Below, piece after piece: positions 37,726 through 49,954 of a stretch of 64,000 bases of DNA (its first letter is position 1; each line of letters begins with the position of its first letter). Origin of the DNA: Aplectana chamaeleonis (lineage: Eukaryota; Nematoda; Chromadorea; Rhabditida; Cosmocercidae); the NCBI GenBank assembly GCA_029168955.1, contig JAPDOI010000063.1:1550001-1614000 (forward strand), in the 5' to 3' direction. A program made the position numbers and the translations under genes. A model generated the notes under the pieces. The model searched no databases and was not told where the DNA came from. It was given only the letters and a program-made list of their open reading frames with translations.

Positions 37726-37975
37726 TACAGGCCATAAAACGGCCAAAGTCTCACCGTCGACTGCGTACCACGCGCTGCGCGACCGCACGCTTGTCGGAAG
37801 CAGACTAGTTTTGGCCGCCGCGCGACGAGTTTCGGCCGCCGCGCGGAGGCCGAAACGCGCGGCGGCCTGAACTCGTCGCGCGGCGGCCAAAACTCGTCTG
37901 CTTCCGACGCGCGTGCGGTCGCGCAGCGCGTGGTACGCAGTCGACGGTGAGACTTTGGCCGTTTTATGGCCTGTA
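37726..37975. mobile_element. Foldback element F2, near-complete 250-bp palindrome
   Basis: The arms begin TACAGGCCATAAAACGGCC and end with the inverse. They pair along about 115 bp each around a GC-rich centre near 37850 (GCCGCCGCGCG). Almost the entire unit is palindromic, so a long hairpin is predicted. Two further foldbacks follow within 600 bp. Confidence 0.75.
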
Positions 37976-38012
37976 CAACTTCGCTGGTATTGCGATGCGG
38001 TCGGATGCCATA

Positions 38013-38148
38013 GGGGCCGGATAGACTCCAGCCGCTCAATGACGCGGCAGCATGCGATTGAGGGGAATCGATCGTGCGACGCCGCATGATCAATACTCCT
38101 CCATTGCATGCTGCCGCGCCTTTCAGCGGCGGGAGTCTATTTAGCCCC
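38013..38148. mobile_element. Foldback element F3 (136 bp)
   Basis: The inverted arms start GGGGCCGGATAGACTCC and end GGAGTCTATTTAGCCCC, each containing a GCGGCAGCATGC block. A second, imperfect internal pairing surrounds the centre (CGATCGTGCGACG). It sits 37 bp from foldback F2. Confidence 0.65.
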
Positions 38149-38328
38149 ATAGACTGTGCAGTTTTCTCTCAAAGACATCGCTCAAGGTCGTTTTTGTTTT
38201 TGAGTTCTCCATATATAACGCGAGCTCTAGTACCTTATATACCAGCTACGTTTGAAACTGCAACAAAAATCACTCGAAACTCCTTTTTAAAACCAAAATA
38301 TCTCAATCGACTTCTGAGAAAGGTACAT

Positions 38329-38573
38329 TTCACCTCCGCACTGCCGTTCAGCCCGCAAAGTGCACGCTGATTGCGAAATCGTGGTGCGGCGCGGTTGCAA
38401 ATATCCTCAGACAGAGATGTAGGATCACGAGGACGATGAGATCTCACGGGCACCAAAGGCGAAAACCGCCCTGGTGATCCCATATCCCTGTCTGAGGATA
38501 CTCGCAGCCGCGCCGCAGCACGATTTCGCAATCAGCGTGCACTTTGCGGACTGAACCGAAGTGCGGTGGTGAA
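38329..38573. mobile_element. Foldback MITE family F1, copy 1
   Basis: The element is 245 bp, with arms of about 85 bp in inverted orientation. The left arm contains GCAAAGTGCACGCTGATTGC and the right arm its inverse. It is closely related to the copy at 54921-55164. No coding capacity. Confidence 0.78.
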
Positions 38574-39589
38574 CTGTAGAGTCGATCGTTAGAGATCGCT
38601 GTTTTGACCAACGATGTCACGATCAACAGAAATTGTGCCACATGACAGACGGAGGGCCGTCCTCTGTTGACGAAATTTGAGACATTCGACCTCATCTATC
38701 ATTACGATACGGTGTTTTTACCGTAAAAAAAACTCTCCCTACGTTCTTAGGTGAGCTCGGAAAATCATTCAAACCAAAAAAACGGTGAGTGGTTTTCAGC
38801 GCGAACGATGCCTTTAAGGCAGCTGATTTTTTTTAACAAGCTCAACTGAATATTTAGTCAGGAATACTATATACATCACCTTTTTTCAGTTTCCTAATTT
38901 TTTGGGATAACAGGCGTACTGGGAAAACTGTGCCAAACTGTTTTCCTGTCAATGGAAACCACAGAAGGCATTACTCCAGTGGCATTACTTCAAAGCATTC
39001 CAAGTTAGAAAGTTCTCTTTCTGGCTCCAGTAAGCTTTCTGGTCATTCAGTGAAAGGTTCAAACTCTTTCTTAGAAAATTCTGCGCAAGCATCTGAATAT
39101 CGATGCAAAAACTTCAGAACTATATTCCAAAACTACATTCGTGGGCGATGCTGTAAGATGGTAATCGAAAATAGGGCCTACGCGCAGCCGCCCTCGCGGC
39201 GCACTGCCACGCTGGATGCGTGAGAGCTGTGGGGTCTTCAAGGGTACGTCTGCACCAGAAACACAGATCCGCAGCACAATTTCTGGATCAAGAGAGAACA
39301 TCTAATGGAACGAAGAAAAAATAATCTACACTCTTTGCCTCTCAAATTGCAGTCATTCAAAACAGTTCCATCATCATATAGATGGGTTTTTCATCTTCGT
39401 CCTACTATGATGACTCATGTTATTTTTTCTGTTCAGGCAAATCTGATTAACCTGATTCACAAGTACGAAAGAGTCGTGGAATGAATGCAGTTGTCTGACT
39501 GATGGTTTTTGATCAGAAGCGTGAAGAAGCATAGAACCTGTCGTGAGACCGTTTTTGGTCAGTCTCAGCATTATGGAATTCGCCTAAAT

Positions 39590-40000
39590 AAGAGTACTAA
39601 ATATTCGGACATTTCTCGGTACTCTTCTAACAGTAAGTAGTAAGTAGCGGCTGAGGACACTCCAGGCACGGTACGTACCACTAGCTATCATTCCAGCACA
39701 CATAACTTGGGGGCATGACAATCAATACTGACATAATATTGGGAAATTAGGTAGGAAAATCTCGATAAGAACCCCATGAAAACAAAAAGTATTGTGGAAC
39801 TTATAGAGAACAGAAGCACTGTCCGTGCATTGAGAAAATAACTGTGCCACAGACAGCTGGAAAAGCTCCGGTGCATGCATGAAGCATGGTATTAGACTGG
39901 CTTTTCCTCTAAAACACCCTTCTTGTTCATACGCGAGTCTCTCGCTACCATCATCGTGCCATGGTTTCTCATCGCGTTGCAATCACGTGCTCAGGCACTC
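39590..40000. repeat. Dispersed repeat, copy 2
   Basis: This is the counterpart of 9540-10030, diverged and with indels. It ends at the shared CATCGCGTTGCAATC / CGTCGCATTGCAATC block. Confidence 0.5.
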
Positions 40001-40359
40001 ACCGTCTTGAATGTTGTGTCGTATACTTTGACGCCACTGTAGCGCACTGCGACAGCGACACTTTCGAAAAGCGGGAACTACGCGACAGGCGGTCGCTGTC
40101 ACTGTACAGGGCGAAGCGACGCAAGTCGCTGTCACTGTGCAGCGTCCCCTCCAGAAAAGACGTTTCCCTAAAATTTTTCACAATAAAATACGTCTGAAAA
40201 AAAAACTGACAGGAGTAAAACAAGGAGCGTTTTCTTCATGGTGAACCCCTTGACCTCTCATCGAGGCTGGCTAACGCGAAAACTACGTATACGAATATGT
40301 GAATTGACCAGCCTCAAGGTGGCCTCCCACTTAGAGATTATTGAGGACGGAGCTACTTC

Positions 40360-40600
40360 TCAAAGGCACAGGCCAAGCTCAGGGGCGGAAACTAAGACTT
40401 TCACATAAATGTGAATTAGGCCTCACCCGTATAACACCTGCTGAGTGCGAGCTTTCAACTCCTCCAAAAAAACGAGATCAATTTTTGAAGGGCCATAACT
40501 CCGTTCCTAGTGGATCTTGAGGGATTACAGAAATATCCTTGGAATCGGCGTGAATTTAGGATAGGCAGAAAGGCAGAAAAACGATTACGGGGGTCAGGAT
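40360..40600. mobile_element. TTAA-family MITE (T1), partial
   Basis: It has the left end CAAAGGCACAGGCCAAGCTC and the core GAAGGGCCATAACTCCGTTC. It sits about 230 bp beyond the srxB stop codon. Confidence 0.5.
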
Positions 40601-40825
40601 TTCAATGAGGTAGGAAGCTTCTCTGTAACCTGATGTCAGAGGTCGAGGTTTCTGACCTTAGTACAATAAATGAATAAGTAAACAGCAACTTGTCCAGTGA
40701 GCACCCACAGAAGTTGAAAAAAAAACATATGTAGCGGTTGAAGTATTAATAATCACTTTATCTTCTCATATTTCACCACTATGTAGTATCGCTTAATACA
40801 ATAGAGATAACATGAACAGAATGAA

Positions 40826-43800
40826 CTACTGAAAATGTGAGCGTCGCTCCATCATCATTGGCGGTTGAGAAATCTGAGTTGCAGTGACCACCGAAACTGA
40901 ATTCTTTCGCCATGGGTGGATAAAACGTTGCCAAATTTCGCGATTGAAGCAAACCGAAACCAAACTGCAACGATAGATGTAAATTCTCAAACCCTCCGAT
41001 GGACCATATGATCAGTTATGAGCGAGAGGGCAGAAACTTTGAGAACAGTGTCCTTCTCCTGTGCAAGAGAAAAACTTTCAGAATAAGGAACCTCATTTAC
41101 GACACCCTATTAATGATCGGAGTTATAACATGACGATTTCACCTACCCTCCGCTTGCGTGGGCCAGTTCCCATGTTGTTGCTGTAGTGAAAGCTGCAAGG
41201 ACACCATTCAGGGGGCTGGCGATAACGTGGAAGCAAAACAGTGTGAAGCAGTAGATGAGGCTCACAATAAAACCCTAGAGAACTACGAAATTTAATCGTT
41301 CACAAAAATCTAATTTCTTACTCAATTTCAATTTAACGAAGCAAACCTGCAGGAAAAGCATCAAATCTCGTCGCCTTTTTGCCGCGATAAACGTCGATTG
41401 CTTTGACGCATTGCTTTTTTGTATTTTCTAAATGACTTTTTCTTTCATTTTTGGTTTAGGAACATTGTACCCCCAGACGAGCTTCAGTGCTAAAGTAATG
41501 AAAGAGAAAACTTCAATACCATTTTGGCGCGTACTTTCAATTTTCAAGTAACGCATATCCTAACTGCCTAGTATTTGCAACTGAAAAATTTCATCGCTCC
41601 CTTCTGCCTTTTCCGTTCACTGAACAAAATGTGCAGTAACAGTGAATGTTATCCTCAGATTCTTTTCGTGTACGATTCTTAAACTTAGGTGGCTTAGTAT
41701 ACGAATTTATGTAAGATTTTGGCGATGGCGCCAAGCATTCTGTATTTGTTAACTGAGACTAGCCAAGCAAAGATTTAGCTGCTTCATTATACTGAGCATT
41801 TTTGGCACGTCTACACATCTAAGGTTCGAGTCTAATGTCTTCAAATCGCTCCTGCTCGTGCTACTGATGATATATCTTCAATTTTTAATCTCAGCTAAAC
41901 TTTACAAACGCGTACCGAACGAAGTTTACGTAGTTTGATTAGCGTAATTGTATCAATAATGACAACGATGCCAAATAGTACAACACTATATCCAAGATCC
42001 ATGTAGTCTGATAGAAAAGAACCACAAGGTGAATCTCTGAATCTCCATTGCAGTCTGTCATCATCGAAGTAGTGGTTGCAGCCAGCTGAAGTGAAAAATC
42101 AGCATCAAACTTTGGTGTGTACCGCAAGAAGTTGGGCGGTATTCACCGTAAGTTTTTTCACGTTTTCTGATGATCGCTGGCGAGAGTGGGAGCGCCAATA
42201 ACCCCAGCATACAGTCTCTTACATAAAAAAAATGAGCTAGACCGAGCTAAGAAGCCCGAGCCGAAATGAACAACGCTTTCTGGAACAACGAGGTGACTTC
42301 GGCCTAGACGGCGACTGCACAAAAAACTCTGCGGTTCGATCTTGTTTGCAAAGGTGCTCCAAATTATTGACACGAGAATATTTGTGATGAGAATCTTTTT
42401 AACACCCAAATTTTTTGTTCCCCAGTGCTCTCTCATACAGCCTGCTCGAGAATCTTATATTCGTCGTGAACGGGCAGTGGCTCGCTTTCAGTACACTACC
42501 TCGTCCACTATGCTTTCCTAGCTACCTAAATTTTTGAGAGACAAGAGACCATAATTCCTTTCCCAGAAGGTCTTGTGTGATTTCAGAGACACCATTGGAA
42601 TCAGTGTGGGACCGCTTTCAAGATAGGCAAAAAACAGAAAAGACATTTCTAACGTGAACACCAGGCAAAAAACAGAAAAGACATTTTTAACGTGAACACC
42701 GCCTTTAACTACGCCGCATAGTTATCTCCTACCACCCCACTATTGTCGACAAAAACCCGCTGTTTTCTTGGATTCTGGTGATAAAATCAGCGAGACTGTT
42801 TGCTAAAAGCAACTCTGGAAATTGTTCTAAATCTCTGGTGAACCGCTCAACTCTGCATTAAGCTTTTGTGTTTTCCACACGACCGCGAAATGCGTTCGAA
42901 GGAAATTTAAACGTGAGCTTTCAGATTTTAACTGCCCGTGCAATGGACTGTTGCTGGTGCTGCTCGCATGATATCCTGAACCTCAGCCTGCCAATGAATT
43001 CCGTGATCGAGATTGAGGTCCGTGAATCTCGACACGCACATAGTGGCTTTTGAATAAGTGTACTCTAGTAAGCCTTGGATAAAAAAGATGACGACTGCCT
43101 TGGTGACCACTACGTCGACTTCATACGATGACTTTGAGATTGCATTCGAGTCGGATAAAAAAGATCTAGCATTTGTTACGGTTTTACAGCAGTATGGCTA
43201 TTCTTGAAATCGATGTGTTGTTCAAAAAAAATTCAATATCTGCTAGCCGATATTTATGGAACACCTTGTAGGTCAAAAGGCTTGCTACCCTGCCTTAACC
43301 ACCCAACTCTTGTTGAAAGCAGCCGCTAATGCTTCTTTGTGCGCGTCGATCTCACATGTCAATAGCAACTAATATTGCCACAACAACGGAGGCATTTTGG
43401 GTGAAGAGAATATGGCTTCACGTTAGCAGGCATGTATTTGATGTAAAACCCACGATGGAAATAGACGGAGAAGTACGCCAAACTGATAATAATAATGAAG
43501 GATATTATATACACTGTATTATGCAGTGTGAAATAGATTCGGTAGAAATTTGGGAAATAAATCGCAACAAATCTATTTATTGAAATGCACAGAATAGAAT
43601 GATATGCGGTCGTTTGAAAAAGAAGTCCCGTTTGTCCGACCGTATTGTTGATGGTGCCCCAGCTATCCGGTAGCTTGCTGAAAACCACATAGAATTTTTC
43701 TCTCATGAACTAGTTCCAAGCTCCGTTAGTAGGTACGGTGTTCTCAATCTAACGATATTCTGTGGTGGTCAAATGTTGCACGACCACAAAAAGCGATCTA

Positions 43801-45794
43801 CATGAGTTGGGAAAGGAGAACTTTAAAGGCAGTGTCCACGATTAGAATCGTTTTCCTGTTTTTTAGTCTATCTTGAAAACGGTCCCGTGCTGATTCCAAA
43901 CGATGTCTCTGAAATCGTAAACGACCTTCTGGGAACGGAGTTATGGCCCCTGAAATATTGAGCTAAGGAAACATGGTGGACGAGTTGTCCGAGGCTTGTA
44001 ACTTCCCTCTTTTGCAGCCGATGTATGCGAGCTGACCTGAGTGAAGAGAGAAGCTGAAAATGAAGGGAAGAACGGGGCTAATGATTGGAAATCACCGCTC
44101 ATCTTACGATCTCGAGCATTCATTTCTTCACGTTGGTGGGCGTGTGATGCGCTTCAAGGGTTCGCCTTGCGCTCGAAGTGGCAACTTCGGGCTCTTTTGG
44201 AGCTCTTACTGGCTCGTTTTCATGCGTTCTTTCGACGTCAACGTTACAGTAAGCCCCCCCACTATCCATTCCTAGTGGAAACTGAAACACATTTTTTATC
44301 GTGAACACTGCCTTTAAACTGCCCTATCACTAATACTGTCTCTGCTGGCAAGTATTTCATGTCATTTTTAATATTTTCACACAACTCGTGGAATATTACG
44401 CACTTCCGCGTACCTGACAGAAACCTTCCGATTCTACCTATTGTAATTTATATGAAAAACTCGCAACTCATACGCGTTAGCGGTACGTTTTCAAGTGCGA
44501 AGTTATGAAAATGATGAAATGTTAATCAAAAACCTACAAAATCATAGCAGGAACGACCCAGAATAGAAAAATCAACAGCACAACGATGTTTGACACCATA
44601 TGAGTCGCCATGAGCATTCCGAATGAGTTGCGAAACACTGGTAGAGATACCATGCACGCGGTAGACACACCGTTGAGCATCAATCCGGTAATGGCTATCT
44701 GAAATAGATCGATAAAGAGAAGAAATATGGTGCACATGCCTGATTTCAACTTTAAAGGTTCCATTCACAAGTCATGGTCAATTTGGGGAGAGGGGGGCGG
44801 GTTGAATTCAGAAATTGACAACCAAACTTGCCTCGCCCCTTTTACCTCGAAGTTCCAGCGCTCTTTACCCACCGTTCTCATGCCTCGCTTGTTGAAAACT
44901 CAGGAAAATACGTCAATATTGTGTCGATGACTATCTTCGATTAGCTGATCTACATTTGAAAGGTTGAAGGCAGCATACACGCTCGCAATCAGGGTTGAGA
45001 TAACAATGTATATCGAATCGTACGGCTTACAACATGAGTCTACGTCATTAGAAACGTCAGAAACGACCCAAAATGAGTAAGAAACTGGCGCCGCTCTGTA
45101 TCTGCCCCACCAGTGCATTTGCATTTCTCCTACTAAACAAGGGGTGCTACGCCATCTTGCGAATAAACACAGTTCGCAAACTCCAATTAAATAGGCTTCA
45201 CCACTGTTGTAATCAACGGTTGGGGATAAGCTCTACTTCCTGGTGTGTTCCTACAGCTGCATATGTGTAAAACCGTTTGTCAGTTATCAAGAGCTACAGA
45301 GAATCAGGCAAGAAGTTGTCGAGAATCACTCGAGGAGCTGTTGAGAATTCGGCGAGAAGTTGTTCTGAATTCGTACGATCTCTAGAAAACTTCTCGCAGG
45401 GTTCTCGACAATTTTTTCAGCCTGAATATTTCTCAGAAGTACGAGCGCGCATGCTGCCTTCGACGAAGCTCGAATAGAATAACCCTGGCTGTATCGTTCA
45501 TGGTTCAGTCAAGGCGGCGGGCACAGGTGATTAAGCGTGGAGACAAGCATCCGAGTGGGAATAATGTGTTTGTTCATTGCGAGTGTTTGAGGAGAAATGA
45601 GAACATTCTGCATGACTTTTTTATGAGAGTTGTGCGCCATAGGATGCATTCGAACGTGGAATCTTCTGTCCACCAGTTTTGTTTCATAATATCCTGGCAT
45701 GCACATGAAGTCAGCTTATAAACTATACCAGTGCGGTCACTCCCGACAACCATAACGCATCAGTGTAAGTTGGCAACTCGTATGCTTCCGACAT
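40826..45794 (-). CDS. srxB: Srx-family seven-transmembrane chemoreceptor, tandem paralogue of srxA, 322 aa
   Basis: Coding exons (minus strand): 45794-45729, 44698-44538, 43677-43454, 42085-41916, 41427-41347, 41274-41147, 40964-40826 (TAG at 40828-40826). Exons 1-6 have the same lengths and phases as srxA. Features include LNG ending TM1 (30-32), RNSFGML (45-51), SINRFVAI with N-R-F at 110-112, a lysine/arginine-rich patch before TM6 (AAKRRRDLM), WELAHASGG spanning the exon 6/7 junction and CFNREIW in the tail. Exon 3 matches srxA at 65 of 74 residues. Introns align as well, including a stretch in intron 3 (about 42850-43110) matching srxA intron 3 (about 30180-30400). Intron 2 contains an intact TTAA-flanked MITE (43823-44317) absent from srxA. 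The C-terminal tail is 11 residues shorter than in srxA. Role as in srxA: a probable sensory-neuron chemoreceptor. Nothing indicates a pseudogene, but splice sites are unproven. Confidence 0.86.
42440..42708. mobile_element. TTAA-family MITE (T1) fragment in srxB intron 3
   Basis: The right end is GTGAACACCGCCTTTAA. Next to it a 38-bp unit is duplicated in tandem (42626-42663 and 42664-42701). The left end is truncated. Confidence 0.5.
43823..44317. mobile_element. TTAA-flanked MITE (T1), intact, in srxB intron 2
   Basis: The ends are TTAAAGGCAGTGTCCACGAT and ATCGTGAACACTGCCTTTAA. It is absent from the same intron of srxA, so it was inserted after the duplication or lost in srxA. Confidence 0.7.
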
Positions 45795-46500
45795 TCCCTA
45801 GGAAATCTATCAGCTCTCACTCGGACCTGAAACTGGAGTCTCTGGTACCAATCTGATAAATACGTCTTTTGAAGCTAATCGACAGACGAGTCCTTGACGA
45901 GTTTTCACAGAAGATACAGACATTTGACGATGCATTAGTTTCAAACTTTGAGAAAAAGTCACATAAACACAGGGCGGTGGCATCTGCGGTAGTTTTGACC
46001 ACAGGTTCACCTGTTTGCTAAGTAATGGTGGCAGATACAAGCTCCGCAACCTATTTACCCGAAGAAGACTGAACGTTTCCTAGCGGACAGCTTTATAGGA
46101 AAAGGATACGGTCCCATGTTCAGGCACAAACACTGAGGACAAAACGTTTCACAAATCCCTTTCGAGATTACCAGTGAGCGTTTGCAAGCGTTTGGGAGCG
46201 TGACCGAAATGAAGAAAAACGTGCCTTCTCCACTGAAGCGGATGCTGTTGACGCCTCCAAAGTTAGGTAAATTTGTGAGTAGCTACACTTCAACCAACCT
46301 GACTTTCTAGGCTTCACCTAACAGGGTAGTTACTCAGTATCCGTGTTATGCTTACTTTGTATATTCAGTCAGTGTTACTAGAACGCAAGAGTACAGACAG
46401 GTGCAAAGCGCTTGGTTGGTATTTCAACAGCATGAGTTCTGTTATGCAAATTTGAAAGGTTAGGTACAAGTTCAGACATACATATGCATCATCATAGAAT
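45795..46500 (-). promoter_or_regulatory. Upstream region of srxB conserved with srxA
   Basis: This is the counterpart of the region upstream of srxA (32701-33420). Similarity fades at about 46500, which probably marks the edge of the duplicated unit. Promoter function is inferred only from position and from conservation with the paralogue. Confidence 0.4.
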
Positions 46501-47940
46501 CGGTACACGTCATGACGTTTGACAGCGGAACTTTTTCGAAACCATCTGGAATAGCGAGTTAAGCAGTTAACTTGCAGTAGGTGGCACCAAACCTTTTGAA
46601 GCTTTCGTAAAACTAAAATTGAACCCAGATTCGTGTTCAGGATCAAGAATCATCTCCAGGGCCAGTAGCAATCTCCCCCGTATGGTGGCAGCTACCGGCT
46701 GTCACTGCGTGGTGACTGTGTCAATCACGTCTCGGGTATCAATATGAACGGGCCGGCATGGGAATGCACAGGTGGCGCTCAAGATAATGACCATTGCAGT
46801 CAGCCACCTGGGAGCAGTGAGCGTTCTTCTGTGAGGTGGCTGACTGCAAGAAACGGGTGGTGTTTTTGCTCACCGCCGCAGAGGAAAGAGAAATAGCGCG
46901 CGGAGCGAAGAGGAGCTGGACCGATACCGGGGTCATGGGATCGAGCACTTCGAATGGTGCTGACTTTTTGAAGCAAGTGCGCTCCAAGAAAGGGCAGTGG
47001 AGCACTTGCGAACCTACCAGTCCGCTGTCCATTTATCACCTTAGTACAGCACGGCGGCCTATCTCATTGTCCAGGTGGGCAAGGAAGAATTTCACCTGCC
47101 GGCTGGAGGCCATCCAGCTCCGCTGCCAGCTGATAGGAATTACAAGGGAAACGTTTGAAGGTTTTGCTGATGTTTCAGTTATTCCTGGCGAAGATTTGTG
47201 GGAGATTAACGTCAAGTTGTACGTAGCTGCCATGAATATGTCTCTTTTATAAATCTCACGTGCTTTACTCCTACTCTAAGCTCAGCTTCGAATTCCTGGA
47301 AGTTGTTGTGGCCACATTCAACCATTTTCAGATTTTATTTTCCAATAGTCGCCCACCACAAAAAAATCTGATTTGCTTAGAAAGCCATCCGAAAAACATT
47401 TCTTGAAAATGCTTTCTTTCTACAAAAAAAAAGGCATGAAACTTACATGATTCGCGTGAACTAGTTCCTGAATGCTGTATAATAGGTTCATCTAAGAGCG
47501 GCTTTTATCTGAACTTCGTTTTCCTCTTTCACTTCGAATCTTTCTATGTTGACTGGGAAGGGTGAAACGGACTGAGGAAAAAAATAGTTCATAATTCAAA
47601 AGAAGACCTTCAAACTTTTTGGTTCACCTTGCGAAAAAAACACGAGGTTGGCTCCTCGACAATTATACTACAAAGTATTGTGTATCGTGGTTCAGTTGTG
47701 AGTGGTCATCCAGCAAGAAATTTTCAAAATCGTTTTTGAAATCTAACATTCTCGTTTGATGAATTTTGCGGAAAATTCCGAAATGAAAAAGGTTGAAAAC
47801 TCAATAATTCTGAAAGACAGACACGTTTGCACGGTCCCGAAACCCATATTTACTTCTGCTAGTTTGATCAAAATTAGAATGAATACGAAGAACTGTGGAG
47901 GGAGTGTACGTAGGAAAACAGACAGAGTCATTCACAAATG
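46501..47940. other. Intergenic with a short perfect hairpin and an unassigned ORF
   Basis: A 138-codon open frame (46836-47252, plus) has no recognisable motif. A 16-bp perfect hairpin lies at 46794-46849. Confidence 0.35.
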
Positions 47941-48025
47941 AGCATGTGGCCTAGTGGTCTAAGGCGCTGTGTTGAGCATCCGTCGCGTAGATTAGTGCGG
48001 TGCTGGTTCAAATACGTCGACTATT
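47941..48025 (+). pseudogene. tRNA-Leu/Ser-like pseudogene or SINE head
   Basis: TGGCCTAGTGGTCTAAGGCG fits a class II tRNA D-arm and an RNA polymerase III A box. GGTTCAAATAC about 55 bp further fits a B box with one mismatch. Acceptor and T stems do not pair well. It is probably a decayed tRNA or a tRNA-derived SINE, not a working tRNA gene. Confidence 0.45.
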
Positions 48026-48087
48026 AAGAGTTTTGCATTCAATGCTACTCTTCGAGAACAACTCCTCGTTCTAAGGTGGCAACCATA

Positions 48088-48918
48088 GGAGGCATCTAGA
48101 CGTCACCTACCTCAGGTTCGCTGCCTCTTTAAAGTCACCACATAGTAGGATTGCTACTGGCCCAGAAAACAATCTTGATTCCCAATTTCGCTTTCTCCTA
48201 CTCCGCCAGTGCGTAGCTAGATGCCTCACACGGAAACCAGAGATGCCCAGGGTTTCGGAGGCATCTAGTCTAAATTTGACACGAGAATTTACGTAAATTA
48301 CGGAAAGTTTGGCCTCAGAGTAGTGAAATTTTAGCTATAGCGCCCGCATGTTCTACGTAAATTCTCACTACAGCACCCGCATATTCTACGCTCATTCTCG
48401 TAGCAGCACTCGGTCGATCGACAAACCCATTCTTGATCCGTACTTGAAACACGATCCCCGCTGCAATCGAGCGCATCGCCGTTTCTTCCCCACCGCCTGG
48501 AGCATACCAGCAGCCAAAATTATCTCGAGCAAGGTCTTCCAGAGAGAGACAGGGGGTCACCCTCTACGGCCACACACAGAGTGTCAAGTTATACGTAGCT
48601 TGACTGCGCCCACACTGTTCGAACGGCATCCGTGCGTTCCGCGAAGCCAGCGCGGGTTTGAGATTGCGTTTCAACACAGGCTGTCGCTAAATCTGTAGAT
48701 TCTCGCTATAAAATTATAGCGAGAATATACGAGTTCAGCGTCAGAGAGATCAATGTTTCGAATTTAGCCTTCGTTTTTACGTAGAATACGCGCAGAATTT
48801 GCACCCTTGTAGCCTCGACAAAAGAATATGCGGCTTTTAGCTATCGAAGCTAAAACCCGTAAATTCTCGCTACATGGAATAGGGCGGCGTTTCGGGCCGC
48901 GCCCTCGGAGGCATCTAG
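48088..48918. repeat. Region bounded by recurring GGAGGCATCTAG motifs
   Basis: GGAGGCATCTAG occurs at 48088, 48257 and 48907 on the plus strand, and CTAGATGCCTC at 48217 on the minus. The DNA between 48283 and 48860 starts and ends with inverse GAGAATTTACG-like ends. A small transposon-like unit is inferred; the class is unknown. Confidence 0.4.
48341..48406. repeat. 33-bp imperfect tandem repeat, two units
   Basis: The units start GCGCCCGCATGTTCTACG (48341) and GCACCCGCATATTCTACG (48374). They sit in a region rich in ATTCTCRCTA motifs, including a near-perfect palindrome at 48700-48727 (ATTCTCGCTATA / TATAGCGAGAAT). Confidence 0.6.
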
Positions 48919-49954
48919 CGACGCGTTGGCAGAGTAGAGAAACTCAAGAACCGATTTCTCTAGTAGTGATCTCATTCATCAGCTGCAGAGAGCAGTGTTC
49001 GCTATACTAGTTTTCGGTGAGGAATCCCCATTTCTATACTTATCAGTAGGAAGAAAAACGGTTGCGTTCATCATCAAATCTGGTCGCCTATAGGGACTGA
49101 GCAAAATTCAACATTTGGAAAAGTCATTGGTGAAGCAGGAAATGGAAAGAAATAATTTGGCTCTGTTGGCTCATGTCAATAAAGGCTCAGCAAATGCAGA
49201 ATTCAGTGCTGTTGTTGGCAAGATTTTTCGGATTCCAGATATGAAGACTGAATGATTGCGGAAGTAAACTTCGGACAATATATTTCCGGCGAAGCTGATG
49301 ACCTGAGATGGCATTTTCGGATCGTGCGCACTCAAAAAATGCCGCAGTAGCAGTCCTTGAGGTCATGGACATACGGAAGGAATTCACAAAAGGGCAGAAC
49401 GGATTAATTAATATACATTCATTCAAATATCGAAGAAAACACTGCTGTTCTCACAGAATGCGTTATTGAACTACATAAGGTTGTTTACGTCTACGTTTGT
49501 CCTCAAAGTGTCACAGATGAAAACATATTTTCTTTCATCAGGGCGAGAGCATCGCGAATAATTCTATGACAGTAAGCATTGTGGCGGGTGAAAAGACTTC
49601 TTCTTAGTTTTTTTATTCGAGCACTAGATGGCCGATGGAGGATCCATCCGTCTCTGGAATCGATGACATCGTACCGAGCATGAAGTCAATCACTGCGCCT
49701 GGGAACGCATTCATAGACGAGAAATCTGGGAGATAAGAATAAGCTTCAGTCGGATTCTCTGCATTTCGCTCTAGTTGACGTCTCCAAATCGTGACTGTTT
49801 AAACTCCATGCAATTGGTTTATCAATGAAAAATCCAAGGACGGTAGTAATCTTTGCGACGCTACGAGTTTAATGTTGCGAGCTAGCGTTGCAAACTCGCA
49901 GAATGAACCGATTGAAACCGTGACCGGGTGTTGGGTTTCCTTGCAAAACTTCGT

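Noticed and set aside
37618..38150. 163- and 141-codon minus-strand open frames
   Set aside because: They run through the palindromes F2 and F3. Repeated Arg/Ala-rich strings come from CG-rich inverted arms, not from a protein family.
46836..47252. 138-codon plus-strand ORF
   Set aside because: No motif is recognised, a minus-strand frame of similar length overlaps it, and it starts inside a hairpin. Coding status cannot be supported.
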